Shown: piece by piece, positions 25,193 to 36,282 of the stretch | Layout: every line of letters begins with the position of its first letter | How positions within the stretch are numbered: position 1 is the stretch's first letter | Assembly: GCA_933228675.1 (NCBI GenBank) | Contig: OW121740.1 | Coordinates: 157,502,691 to 157,566,690, forward strand | Source: Stomorhina lunata | Taxonomy: Eukaryota > Arthropoda > Insecta > Diptera > Rhiniidae | Reading direction: 5' to 3' | Length of the DNA: 64,000 nt | The notes under the pieces: model-generated | The model's database searches: none | Told to the model about the DNA's origin: nothing | The model's input: only the letters and a program-made list of their open reading frames with translations | Program-made: the position numbers and the translations under genes

Positions 25193-25493
25193 ATTTTTGA
25201 TAAAAAATATATTGAAAATTTTTTGATAAAAAATATATTGAAAAATTTTTAATAAAAAAAAAAAATTTAATAGTAAATTTTCTATAGAAAAATTAAAAAT
25301 TTTATAGAAAAAATTTTGATGAAAACATTTTTTATAGAAAAATTTTTGATAAAAAATATATTGAAATTTTTTTGATAAAAAATATATTGAAAATAAAATA
25401 AAAAAAAAATTGTCTATAAAAATTTTTTGATAAAAAAATTTTTGATATAAAAAAATTTTTCAAAAAGAAGTGTATTTGCATTTGATCCCAAAC

Positions 25494-25521
25494 CTGTTAC
25501 ATTTATTTATTAATGTAACAG
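25494..25521. other. Conserved hairpin beside the hammerhead (diverged module)
   Basis: A 10-bp perfect inverted repeat CTGTTACATT / AATGTAACAG with loop TATTTATT. Against the hairpin at 25073, pairs 1, 3 and 9 differ and each change is matched on the other arm, which points to selection on or ancestry through a paired form. Confidence 0.6.
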
Positions 25522-25567
25522 ATCAATTTATTGATAAAAAGCCAAAAAATGTTTGCGGAGAAACCAA

Positions 25568-25617
25568 ATTCCTCGACGCGTTTCGATGGTTGGTTAAGCC
25601 ATCTCTTCAGGAGGATT
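25568..25617 (-). ncRNA. Hammerhead ribozyme motif, copy 2 (diverged)
   Basis: Same architecture on the minus strand, with core CTGAAGA; position 7 may be any base. Stem I is AATCCTC / GAGGAAT, where the G.U pair of the other copies has become a C-G pair. Stem II is GATGGC / ACCATC with one mismatch next to the loop. GAAACGCGTC is unchanged. It lies in mostly non-array sequence (25460-25860), so it may be nearer the source element. Confidence 0.8.
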
Positions 25618-26899
25618 ATCCCCAATTTAGACAGATCGAAAACCTCGCATTATTACTAAATTTACAAACATAACTATTAAGAATTATGTTCATAAACCAA
25701 AAGTAAAAGCGTAGATTATCGACTGAACAAAAACAAACATTTTTCAGTTTTCATCTACCTTCACTTCCCACATTCTTGCTGTAGCCGTCGGCTACTATAT
25801 GCAGAATGCTGTGAAGAAGGGGGGGGTAAGATGTTTTAAAATAAACAAGTTTATTTTAAAAAATAAGCTGAATGCATGCAGTTTTATCAAAAAAAAAATT
25901 CATATTATCATAAAAAAATTCTATAGGAAAATTTTTTAGAAAAATATTTGATGAAGACATTTTTATAGAAAAATTTTTGATAAAAAAGTTTCTATAGAAA
26001 ATTTTTCTATCAAAAATTTTTTTATAAAAAAAATTTTAATAAAAAATCTTTTGCTAAAAAAATTTTCTGTAGTAAAATTTTTGATAAAAATATTTTCTAT
26101 ACAAAAATTTTTAACAAAAATTTTCAATAGAAAATTTTTTGATAAAAATTTTCAATAGAAAATTTTTTGACAAAAATTTTCAATAGAAAATTTTTTGATA
26201 AAAATTTTCAATAGAAAATTTTTTGATAAAAATTTTCAATAGAAAATTTTTTAATAAAAATTTTCAATAGAATAGAAAAATTAAAAATTCTATGGAAAAA
26301 ATTTTGATGAAAACATTTTTTATAGAAAAATTTTTGATAAAAAATATATTGAAAAATTTTTTATAAAAAATTGTCTATAGAAAAATTTTTGATAAAAAAA
26401 ATTATCTATAGAAAAATTTTTGATAAAAAAATTTTTGATATAAAAAAATTCTATAAGAAAATTCTTTAGAAAAATATTTGATGAAGACATTTTTATAGAA
26501 AAATTTTTGATAAAAAAGTTTCTATAAAAAATTATTCTATCAAAAATTTTTTTTATAAAAAAAAATTTAATAAAAAATCTTTTGCTAAAAAAAATTTTCT
26601 ATAGAAAAATTTTTGATAAAAAAATTTTCTATACAAAAATTTTTGACAAAAATTTTCAATAAAAAATTTTTTGATAAAAAATTTTTAATAGTAATTTTCT
26701 ATAGAAAAATTAAAAATTTTATAGAAAAAATTTTGATGAAAACATTTTTTAAAAAGGTTTATCAAAATTTGGGACATCAAACATTTAATTAAAAAGTTTT
26801 ACTGTAGTGTATTGCACTAAGAATCCCAATTTATTACAATTATTTATTATTGTAATAAATAGTTTTTTGATAAAACCAAAAAATGTTGGTGGGGAAACC

Positions 26900-26949
26900 T
26901 TTCCTCGACGCGTTTCGATGGTTGGTTAGACCATCTCATCAGGAGAAAA
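26900..26949 (-). ncRNA. Hammerhead ribozyme motif, copy 3
   Basis: Identical in stems and core to the copy at 25143, within a duplicated module 1757 bp away. The core CTGATGA, GAAA and the GTC cleavage triplet are intact. Confidence 0.83.
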
Positions 26950-28191
26950 ATTTTTGATAAAAAATATATTGAAAATTTTTTGATAAAAAATATATTGAAA
27001 AATTTTTAATAAAAAAAAAAATTTAATAGTAAATTTTCTATAGAAAAATTAAAAATTTTATAGAAAAAATTTTGATGAAAACATTTTTTATAGAAAAATT
27101 TTTGATAAAAAATATATTGAAAATTTTTTGATAAAAAATATATTGAAAATAAAATAAAAAAAAAATTGTCTATAAAAATTTTTTGATAAAAAAATTTTTG
27201 ATATAAAAAAATTCTATAGGAAAATTTTTTAGAAAAATATTTGATGAAGACATTTTTATAGAAAAATTTTTGATAAAAAAGTTTCTATAGAAAATTTTTC
27301 TATCAAAAATTTTTTTATAAAAAAAATTTTAATAAAAAATCTTTTGCTAAAAAAATTTTCTGTAGTAAAATTTTTGATAAAAATATTTTCTATACAAAAA
27401 TTTTTAACAAAAATTTTCAATAGAAAATTTTTTGATAAAAATTTTCAATAGAAAATTTTTTGACAAAAATTTTCAATAGAAAATTTTTTGATAAAAATTT
27501 TCAATAGAAAATTTTTTGATAAAAATTTTCAATAGAAAATTTTTTAATAAAAATTTTCAATAGAATAGAAAAATTAAAAATTCTATGGAAAAAATTTTGA
27601 TGAAAACATTTTTTATAGAAAAATTTTTGATAAAAAATATATTGAAAAATTTTTTATAAAAAATTGTCTATAGAAAAATTTTTGATAAAAAAATTATCTA
27701 TAGAAAAATTTTTGATAAAAAAATTTTTGATATAAAAAAATTCTATAAGAAAATTCTTTAGAAAAATATTTGATGAAGACATTTTTATAGAAAAATTTTT
27801 GATAAAAAAGTTTCTATAAAAAATTATTCTATCAAAAATTTTTTTATAAAAAAAAATTTAATAAAAAATCTTTTGCTAAAAAAAATTTTCTATTGTAAAA
27901 TTTTTGATAAAAAAATTTTCTATACAAAAATTTTTGACAAAAATTTTCAATAGAAATTTTTTTGATAAAAAATTTTTAATAGTAAATTTTCTATAGAAAA
28001 ATTAAAAATTTTATAGAAAAAATTTTGATGAAAACATTTTTTAAAAAGGTTTATCAAAATTTGGGACATCAAACATTTAATTAAAAAGTTTTACTGTAGT
28101 GTATTGCACTAAGAATCCCAATTTATTACAATTATTTATTATTGTAATAAATAGTTTTTTGATAAAACCAAAAAATGTTGGTGGGGAAACC

Positions 28192-28241
28192 TTTCCTCGA
28201 CGCGTTTCGATGGTTGGTTAGACCATCTCATCAGGAGAAAA
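28192..28241 (-). ncRNA. Hammerhead ribozyme motif, copy 4
   Basis: A third near-identical copy, 1292 bp from the previous one, again inside the repeated module. All core nucleotides and all three stems match the copy at 25143. Confidence 0.83.
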
Positions 28242-29656
28242 ATTTTTGATAAAAAATATATTGAAAATTTTTTGATAAAAAATATATTGAAAAATTTTTA
28301 ATAAAAAAAATTGTCTATAAAAATTTTTTGATAAAAAAATTTTTGATATAAAAAAATTCTATAGGAAAATTCTTTAGAAAAATATTTGATGAAGACATTT
28401 TTATAGACAAATTTTTGATAAAAAAGTTTCTATAGAAAATTTGTCTATCAAAAATTTTTTTATAAAAAAAATTTGAACAAAAAATCTCTTGCTAAAAAAA
28501 TTTTCTATAGTAAAATTTTTGATAAAAAAATTTTCTATACAAAAATTTTTGACAAAAATTTTCAATAGAAAATTTTTTGATAAAAAATTTTCAAAAGAAA
28601 ATTTTTTTGATAAAAAATTTTCTATAGAAAAATTAAAAATTTTATAGAAAACATTTTGATGAAAACATTTTTTATAGAAAAATTTTTGATAAAAAATATA
28701 TTGAAAAATTTTTGATAAAAAATATATTGAAAAATTTTTAATAAAAAAAAAATTGTCTATAGAAAATTTTTTGATAAAAAAATGTTTGATATAAAAAAAT
28801 TCTATAGGAAAATTATTTAGAAAAATATTTGATGAAGACATTTTTTATAGAAAAATTTTTGATAAAAAAGTTTCTATAGAAAATTTTTTTTTGCTAAAAA
28901 AATTTTCTTAGTAAAATTTTTGATAAAAAAATTTTCTATACAAAAATTTTTGACAAAAATTTTCAATAGAAAATTTTTGGATAAAAAATTTTCAATAGAA
29001 AATTTTTTGATAAAAAATTTCTATAGAAAAATTAAAAATTTCATAGAAAAAATTTTGATGAAAACATTTTTTATAGAAAAATTTTTGATAAAAAATATAT
29101 AGAAAAATTTTTGATAAAAAATATATTGACAAATTTTTGATAAAAAATATATTGAAAAATTTTTAATAAAAAAAATTGTTTATAGAAAAATTTTTGATAA
29201 AAAAATTTTTGATATATAAAAATTCTATAGGAAAATTCTTTAGAAAAATATTTGATGAAGACATTTTTTATAGAAAATTTTAATAAAAAAGTTTCTATAG
29301 AAAATTTTTTTATCAAAAATTTTTTTATAAAAAAAATTTTAATAAAAAATCTCTTGCTAAAAAAATTTTCGATAGTAATATTTTTGATAAAAAATTTTTT
29401 AAACAAAAATTTTTGACAAAAATTTTCAATAGAAAATTTTTTGATAAAAAATTCTATAGAAAAAAATTTGATAAAAACATAGAACATAGAAAAATTTTTG
29501 ATAAAAAAATATATTGAAAAATTTTTGATAAAAAAAAAATTGTCTATAGAAAAATTTTTGATAAAAAAATTATCTACAGAAAAATTTTCTATAGAAAAAG
29601 TTTTGATAAAAAAATTTTCTATTGAAAAATTTTTGATAAAAAACTTATGATAATAT

Positions 29657-30000
29657 TGGTATGGTTCAATTATGTATGGAACAAAATATCGGTACACCTT
29701 TAACCGATGGTCCAAATTTTCGATGACGCTGACGCATAATTGCAGTTCTATGCAGTTAATGTGCCGAATTATCACATTCTTTAGCTCTTGAATTGTTGCT
29801 GATTTATCGACGTACACCTTTTCTTTCAAATAACCCCAAAGAAAGAAATCCAAAGGTGTCAAATCACATGATCTTGGCGGCTAATTGACATCGCCACTAC
29901 GTGTGATTACACAGCCATTGAATTTGTCGCGCAAAAGAGCCCTTGTTTCTTTAGCTTTGTGGCAAGTGGCGCCGTTCTGTTGAACGACAGAACGGCGTTA
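29657..30000 (-). pseudogene. Transposase C-terminal relic (mariner/Tc1 superfamily)
   Basis: From about 29990 downward the minus strand reads QQNGATCHKAKETRALLRDK, then CVITRSGDVN, an in-frame TAG where a Trp is usual, then PPRSCDLTPLDFFLWGYLKE and further C-terminal residues to about 29660, where the array takes over. NGATCH and DLTPLDFFLWGYL are signature blocks of a widespread arthropod mariner-like transposase. One stop and the loss of the N-terminal half make it inactive. A small palindrome GTTCTGT-CGTTC-AACAGAAC lies at its broken 5' edge. Confidence 0.8.
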
Positions 30001-30004
30001 TAAA

Positions 30005-30860
30005 CCATTTTTCCAAAATGAGGCCGGTCAGAAAAATTATTATAACGGAGTACCTACAAAAATGACATTTGACGTTTCTGAGACGTCACAGAGTTTCTGG
30101 GCAAAAAGTCACTTGAGTGATATTTAAACAATAAAGGTAAATCTAACTGCCTAGAACTTAGACCCAATACTAAGGAAACGGATCTTGTAAAAAAAGGATT
30201 TAAAGAACACAGGAAAGGTATCCCAGAACACGTTCGATTTTAACCACATCCTCCAGAAAGATAACAGAAGCAACTTTAAAATCGTTAATAGAAAAGGACT
30301 TTCGAAAAATCCACAAATTTTTAAATATTTAATAATAAGTCAATTGTAAAACATTCCTGGTGAGTTCACTTTTCCGTGAGTTCATTTTTCACGGTAAATT
30401 TTTTCTTAACTACAAACTAACAGGTGAAAGGAAATTTCAGTTAAAATTTCTAATTTATTGCACGGTTTAAGTGTTATTTTACTTTAAATAACAGGAAATT
30501 TTATTTGTAACTCTCCTTATTCTAAACTTGCAATAAATTGGAAGTAATTAGAAACGGGAACAGAATCTATCCATGAATCTTTGAACATCAACATAACTCA
30601 GGCTTAATTAAATTTTAACACACTTTTCCATTTTCATTTAAAAGCACATCTCAGCTAAAAATCATAAAGCATGAAAATGGATTGCCTTCAATTGTCATCT
30701 TAAGGTTTGTAAACTGCAAGACAAATTTAGTTAAGAAAATGAGTCCATGGAATGCATATATTCATAGTTTTTTGACTATCTACTTCAACACTTGTCACAC
30801 TCAAAGCTTCAGCTTCATTTAAAGAAATTTCCAATTTTTAGTTGACTAATAAAACTCAAA
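30005..30860. other. Intergenic sequence upstream of the secreted-protein gene
   Basis: No gene or repeat identified. It should contain the promoter of the gene starting at 30866, but no convincing TATA or initiator stands out. GACGTTTCTGAGACGTC near 30071 is a short inverted repeat. Confidence 0.3.
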
Positions 30861-30865
30861 GTGAA

Positions 30866-33042
30866 ATGCAGTTTTTATTTGTAATAATAATAATAATTTC
30901 ATTAAATCTTGACAAAATCTCAACACAAACTAAAAATGTGCCGAAAGTTGCAAAAACTGATAAAACTGAAGTTATTGATACACCCAGCCCTGAATGGATT
31001 AAATATCAAAAGGAAAGGTATCAGGATTCTGATAAATTACCGGCTCCTATCTATAAGGAAACATCCAATAATGCCAAAGACTCAATTGCTAAAGTTGCAA
31101 AAGTTGATAGCAAAATGGAAATAACTTCCCGAAATGAGGGTTCACATCCAGAAGAATGGGAGGAAACTGATTATAGTGAATCGGAGTATAGTGAAGATGT
31201 GAAAAAGGATATACCGACTTTTGGAAACTCTGTAGAATTTCCTTCTATACAGGGTTTTATAAGATTTATAAAGTCTTTGAAACAGACATGGATGAAAAGT
31301 TCAATATTTCGTATTGATGATAAGATCAAGATGTTGCATCAACTTAAGGATTCGCTGCTGAAAACAATAGGTAGGACTCGGGTCGATAACTTAATAAAAG
31401 TTGTAATTGTACCACACCCAAATTTCAAGAATGAAAATCGAGAATTTATGAAATTCGGTTAGAGAGTTTGGGAATTTTTACAAAATTTCCTAATCTCCCT
31501 AACTTGAGTAAAACTTGAGTAAAACTAAAATTTGAATCTATTTTAAAACATGTAGGAAAGTGCTATAGTCGGTCAAGCCCTTCACCACTGAGGTAACATA
31601 TCAGTTTTTCTTTATAAAAGGACAAATATTTGTCTGATTTTGCCATCGTACAAACATTTTCGAAAAACTTATGTATTTAAACTATTTCCGTCATATGGAC
31701 TTATATGAGAGCTAGGGTCAAATGTGGATCAATTATCTCGAATTTGACAAATTGATTACAGTTATTACAAAAATTATGTATGCAAAAAATAAACTTAAAA
31801 TTCCCATTATCTTCAGACTTGTGAGCGTTTTAGTGATTTATGTCTCATTTAGTGCGTTTTGACAAAAGAGTTTGTATGGTCAAATTTGGACTGATTTCAA
31901 CGAAATTTGGTAGAGTAATTTTAGTTTACATAAGCAGTATTTGTTTTAAATTTCGTGAAAAATATTGATATTTGTGGCCAATATATCAATTCCGGGAAGT
32001 GGGACCTATGGGAGGTACCATAAATAATGGACCAATTTTGACGAATTTCAATAGCCATGGTCCCACTATCATAAAAATGATATGTGTCAAATTTCACCAT
32101 ATTATCCCTAGAATTGCGACCTGCACTTTGATTACATGGTTTACATGCGGGTCCAGCCAGCCGTCCAGACGGACGGACTGACATCGCTATATCGACTCAG
32201 ACAGTAAGTCTAAGCCCATTGGTATACTAAAAGGTGGGTCTAAGAAACATATTTCTATGTGTTACATACATCAGCACAAACTTATAATACCCTTTCCACC
32301 AATGGTGGCGAAGGGTATAATTATGTTCCCACGGCAGTCGGTTCTTCGTACCGGAACGACTCGGAAATTCTACGATTCCAACCAAAGACTGCCACTTCTG
32401 GGATATTAACAATAATATCACAGTTACAATAACAACAAAGGGTATAATTATGATGGACCGATTCTAAGAGCTTAACATTTTAGAATATTGAGATATATAA
32501 CAATATTATATACACTTTTCAGAACGTCAATTTAAGACTTTGTGGCAAGATGATGATGAGGATGATGAAATCGAGAACTATGACTACTCAAAAGAAGGGT
32601 CTCGCAATATGGCCGGCGAAACAGGAAGAAGTCTTGTACGCCAAAAACGCGGAATTTTAGATGAATCAAGTATAAATTTCCCGCCCGGGGCAGCAATAAT
32701 GAGCATTAACTTCTTAACATTTGCGGTGTTTTTAATAAAATTGGTATTGGTAAGTAAGGGAGGTTTTATACCAAGACTTTTTCTATGATTTTATCAAGAT
32801 TTTAAGTCATGAATACTATAAGTTTTTTTAAAATTTCATACAAAATGACTTGAAATAAAAAACATTAAAAAGCTCTTAGAAAAAAGCAGGTGTAATACCC
32901 CATAATTGGATAAAAACTAATTCAAATATTATTAAATTATTTCTTATTTTATATTTTACAGCAAGTGGTGAACATCATTAAAACGAAGCATTATCAGTTT
33001 ACATCTATGAACATGGGTTCAACAGTGATAAGAAATGGTTAA
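30866..33042 (+). CDS. Secreted or single-pass membrane protein of unknown function
   Basis: Exons 30866-31370, 32523-32749 and 32962-33042 (phases 1 and 0, GT-AG) join to 270 codons. The start chosen is ATG 30866, which gives a clean signal peptide (MQFLFVIIIIISLNL). Next come an acidic Ser/Tyr-rich linker (EEWEETDYSESEYSED), a helical segment around FIRFIKSLKQTW and LHQLKDSLLKTIERQF, which reads through the first splice junction, and an Asp/Glu run. A dibasic site VRQKRG follows, then a hydrophobic stretch IMSINFLTFAVFLIKLVL and a short tail ending STVIRNG. RQKR suggests furin-type cleavage just before the membrane segment. I recall similar uncharacterised insect proteins ending in this hydrophobic block, but no function. 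Intron 1 holds a mini-me copy and a small retroposon. Confidence 0.85.
31548..32325 (+). mobile_element. mini-me/INE-1-like repeat, copy F
   Basis: Runs from GGAAAGTGCTATAGTCGGTC to the terminal hairpin ending GAAGGGTATAATTATG, with GACGGACGGAC near 32168. It lies in intron 1 of the secreted-protein gene in the same orientation. Its 3' end was later duplicated by the small retroposon next to it. Confidence 0.8.
32326..32438 (+). mobile_element. 113-bp retroposon with 14-bp target duplication
   Basis: Flanked by perfect copies of AGGGTATAATTATG (32312-32325 and 32439-32452). The insert begins TTCCCACGGCAGTCGGTTC and ends with the tail CAATAACAACAA. A close relative lies reversed at 63121-63237. 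The first part resembles the start of the jockey-like relic at 61556. No coding capacity. Confidence 0.8.
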
Positions 33043-33551
33043 AATAGTGTATAATTATAAAATCAAATTTATTTATTGTCAATAACAATTAAGGAATACT
33101 TAATATAAAAAAAATTGATTTTTTTATACATAAAAATATAAATTTAAATTAAAAAGTTCTTACAAATAATAAAATTGGTTTAAAATAAATAAGAAAAGTT
33201 TAAAAATTAGAATTAGTTTCTTTCAAATGTCATAAACTTTAAACATTGTCATAAACAAAAGAATTTTCATTTAATTTTAAATAAGACTTTTAATTCTAAC
33301 GGAAATTCCTTAAACTCATCCCTATTTTTCTTTACATCTCCAATAATAACAAACTATCGATAACAGTAAAAGCAACTCTAATTCAAAAGTACCTTTTAAT
33401 ACAACCCTGTTCTGAGTTTGGCAGCTGATTGTTTACTTTTGTTGTTGCCTTTAGTTTCACGTGGTGACTTTTTAATTTAAGTGAATTTTTAATAAAATAA
33501 CAATAAAATTAAGAATTTTAATCAAGAAAAAGTATTTTTTAAATAAAAAAG
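33043..33551. other. Intergenic region between the secreted-protein gene and Polr1E
   Basis: AT-rich. It contains probable polyadenylation signals of the upstream gene and the 5' region of Polr1E. No further coding sequence seen. Confidence 0.35.
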
Positions 33552-35573
33552 ATGAAGGAAAAAAAGGTAGAAATTGAAAAGGTCTACAGCCGCAAAGTAA
33601 ATAGCGTTGTACCCACCTTAAGTAAGTGCCTCAAATTGGAGTAAATGGAAATTTTGATAAAAAGATTTTTATTTGGTATTTTCTTCTAGTGAAATTCCAA
33701 AATGGTAAATTATCGGCCTTTACCAAGGAAAATACCCACTTTTGTCGCCTTAGAAATCATGAGGATAAGAAACAATTGGGTGCTTTGCTGGTGGCCAATG
33801 GTCATACATATCAGGGCATAGTCAACGACACGGAAGCCAGCGAACTAACAGATACGTATATTTGTGTTCGAAATAAAGTGACTAATAAGGTAGGAATATT
33901 ATAATGACTTAGCACTGAAGGCCTGTAATCCTAGGACAATAGTCCTATATTTTGTTCAAAAGACAAAACTATGTCTATATAGTAAAGTCTATTGACATAT
34001 AGTCAAGACTATAGTCATATAGTCAAGACAATACTCATATGGTCAAGACTATACTCACTAAGTCAGGACTATAGTCAACACTATGGTCAAGACATATCGT
34101 CATTTAGGCAAGACTATGGTCATATAGTCAAAACTATAGTCATATAGTCAAGACTATGGTCATATAGTCGAGACTACAATCATATAGTCAAGACTAAGGT
34201 CATATAATCAAGACTATAGTCATAGTCAAGACTAGAGTCATATAGTCAAGACTAGTCATATAGCCAAGACTATGGTCATATAGTCAAGGCTATAGTTATA
34301 TGGTCAAGACAATACTCATATGGTCAAGACTATACTCATTAAGTCAGGACTATAGTCATATAGTCAAGACTATAGTCATAAAGTCAAGACTATAGTCATA
34401 TAGTCAAGACTATAGTCATATAGTCAAGACTATAGTCATATAGTCAAGACAAAAGTCATATAGTCAAGACTATAGTCATATAGTCAAAACTATAGTCATA
34501 TAAAAATTATATAAAAATGAGTTTATCATCCTATTTACCCTCCTACATCAACTTCCAGATGACCATCATTCCCATCGATCAGGTAACCATGAAGAATACC
34601 ATTTACCAAGATATAGATCAAACTGAACGTTCAACTCTATCGGATCATGTTAGTAAAATGACACTACTCAAGAAGTTTGGTGGTCGCAAAGCATCACGTT
34701 ATATTAATGATCAGGAAAAAATGCGTATGGATATAAAAATTGTACAGCAAGAGTTGGAAGCTGCTGTCGATGACGTTGAAATGGAAGCAAACGAAAGTGA
34801 AGACAAAGTAGATAATACGGCATATTTTGATAAAATACGTCCCACAATTAATACAGAAGCTAAACAAGTTAGTGAAATTTATGATGTGGGAGATGTGGTG
34901 CCCATGGACTTACTAAATCGTTTAGATGAAGAAGCTAAGACCGTATATCAAACGCAACTCGATCAAATACCGTGAGTTTTATTAAGATTTATTAAATTGA
35001 AGAGTTTGTTTATCAGTCTTTTTATTTTCAGTATTAATTCAGAATTTTTAAAGCAACTTATTGGAACTATCCAACAATCTCCGGTTAATAATGAAAATTT
35101 ATTGCGTTTGAAATTAATTATTTATATGGACTCTTTGCTGAAACTTATTAAGTCAAGAGCCAAATCATTAAAGAAGGCCGAATTGTCGGAAATTTCTGAG
35201 AAAGTGGAAAATAATATACGCGATCGTTTTTCGGATCCAAATGCTAGCTTTAGGTATTTTTTTAAATAATTATAAAAAAATAATTTTTTGCTTAATTTAA
35301 TTTTTCATTTTATATTCCAGTGGCTCACGCACTTTCTTCTCTACGGAAAAAGCTTTATGCCACTTCATAGTTTTAGCTTTATTGGTCAGCGATAAATATC
35401 AAATAGATGGCGCCATATTATCACAGGAATTAAATGCTCCCCGCTCAAAAGTTTTTAAATATGCTCATATTGTACAAGCTTTACCCAAGTCACGTACCTC
35501 TATATTGGCTTTGAAATTACCCAAAGATGTACCACCTTTGCCCACAAATTTCTCAAGAAGAAAAAAGGACTAG
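33552..35573 (+). CDS. Polr1E: RNA polymerase I subunit A49 (RPA49 / POLR1E)
   Basis: Five exons: 33552-33621, 33690-33889, 34559-34971, 35032-35253 and 35321-35573. All junctions are GT-AG and phases add up to 385 codons with stop TAG 35571-35573. The N-terminal half forms the dimerisation region that pairs with the A34.5-type subunit (KFQNGKLSAFTKEN, ANGHTYQGIVND, then IIPIDQVTMKN). The middle has a basic/acidic linker (KKFGGRKASRYINDQEK). The C-terminal half is the tandem winged-helix part that ends in VFKYAHIVQALPKS and a basic tail. In the family this subunit acts in the nucleolus in Pol I initiation and elongation on rDNA. Match is by overall architecture and recognised segments. Intron 2 is filled by a minisatellite. 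Confidence 0.9.
33925..34505. repeat. 20-bp minisatellite in Polr1E intron 2
   Basis: Units of ATAGTCAAGACTATAGTCAT, about 20 bp, degenerate at the left and nearly perfect from 34330. Each unit carries the 10-bp palindrome GACTATAGTC. It fills almost all of the intron between 33889 and 34559. Confidence 0.92.
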
Positions 35574-35591
35574 CGTTTTTTTTTTAATATT

Positions 35592-36115
35592 TTTGTTAAT
35601 TTTTAGAAATTTAAAGATAATTGTGTATATCTTGCTGATATACATATTTAATAAAAAAGATCTTATTTAAGAAGTTTACAAATATAAAATAATTTTAATG
35701 AAATAAGTTCTAGTTTAATTTTAATTTAGTCCAAGTTTAGGCCTAATTCAGTTCTAGTTTAGTTCTAAATCATTTCTAGTTCAGTTCTAGTTCAGTTCTG
35801 GTTCAGTTCTAGTTCAGTTCTAGTTCAATTCTAGTTCAGTTCTAGTTCAGTTCTTTGTTAATTTTTAGAAATTTAAAGATAATTGTGTATATCTTGCTGA
35901 TATACATATTTAATAAAAAAGATCTTATTTAAGAAGTTTACAAATATAAAATAATTTTAATGAAATAAGTTCTAGTTTAATTTTAATTTAGTCCAAGTTT
36001 AGGCCTAATTCAGTTCTAGTTTAGTTCTAAATCATTTCTAGTTCAGTTCAGTTCTGGTTCAGTTCAGTTCTAGTTCAATTCTAGTTCAGTTCTAGTTCAG
36101 TTCAGTTCTAGTTCA
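35592..36115 (+). repeat. Tandem duplication of the Polr1E 3' UTR (262-bp period)
   Basis: The stretch starting TTTGTTAATTTTTAGAAATT at 35592 recurs at 35854, including the probable signal AATAAA and the first part of the flanking minisatellite. The two copies are almost identical at first and diverge within the minisatellite. Confidence 0.85.
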
Positions 36116-36282
36116 GTTCTAGTTCAGTTCTAGTTCAGTTCTAGATCAGTTTTAGATCAGTTTTAGTTCAGTTCTAGTTTAGTTCTAGTTCAGTTCTGGT
36201 TTAATTATAATTCATTTCTAGTTCAGTTCTGGTTAAGTTCAGTTCTAGTTCAGTTGTAGTTTAGTTCTAGTTAAGTTCTAGT
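35690..36282. repeat. AGTTCTAGTTC minisatellite, left of LTR element
   Basis: Repeats of 10-12 bp such as AGTTCTAGTTCAG. The same array continues on the other side of the retrotransposon (48239-48405), so the element landed inside it. Confidence 0.88.

Larger units (their letters stand above)
24430..29655. repeat. 5.2-kb AT-rich higher-order array with embedded ribozymes
   Basis: The base pattern is AAAATTTTTGATAAAAAA mixed with TTTTCTATAGAAAAA, repeated loosely. Larger blocks repeat: a module containing TTTGGGACATCAAACATT and the hammerhead motif recurs at 25014, 26771 and 28063 (spacings 1757 and 1292 bp). A subarray of TTTTCAATAGAAAATTTTTTGATAAAAA units occurs at about 26110-26270 and 27415-27560. 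Long open frames here are composition artefacts made of Ile, Phe, Asn and Lys. Confidence 0.9.

Noticed and set aside
28401..29862. Long minus-strand open frames rich in Phe, Ile, Asn and Lys
   Set aside because: They follow the AAAATTTTTGATAAAA repeats and have no codon or domain logic. Only the transposase relic at the 29.66-30.00 kb end is real.
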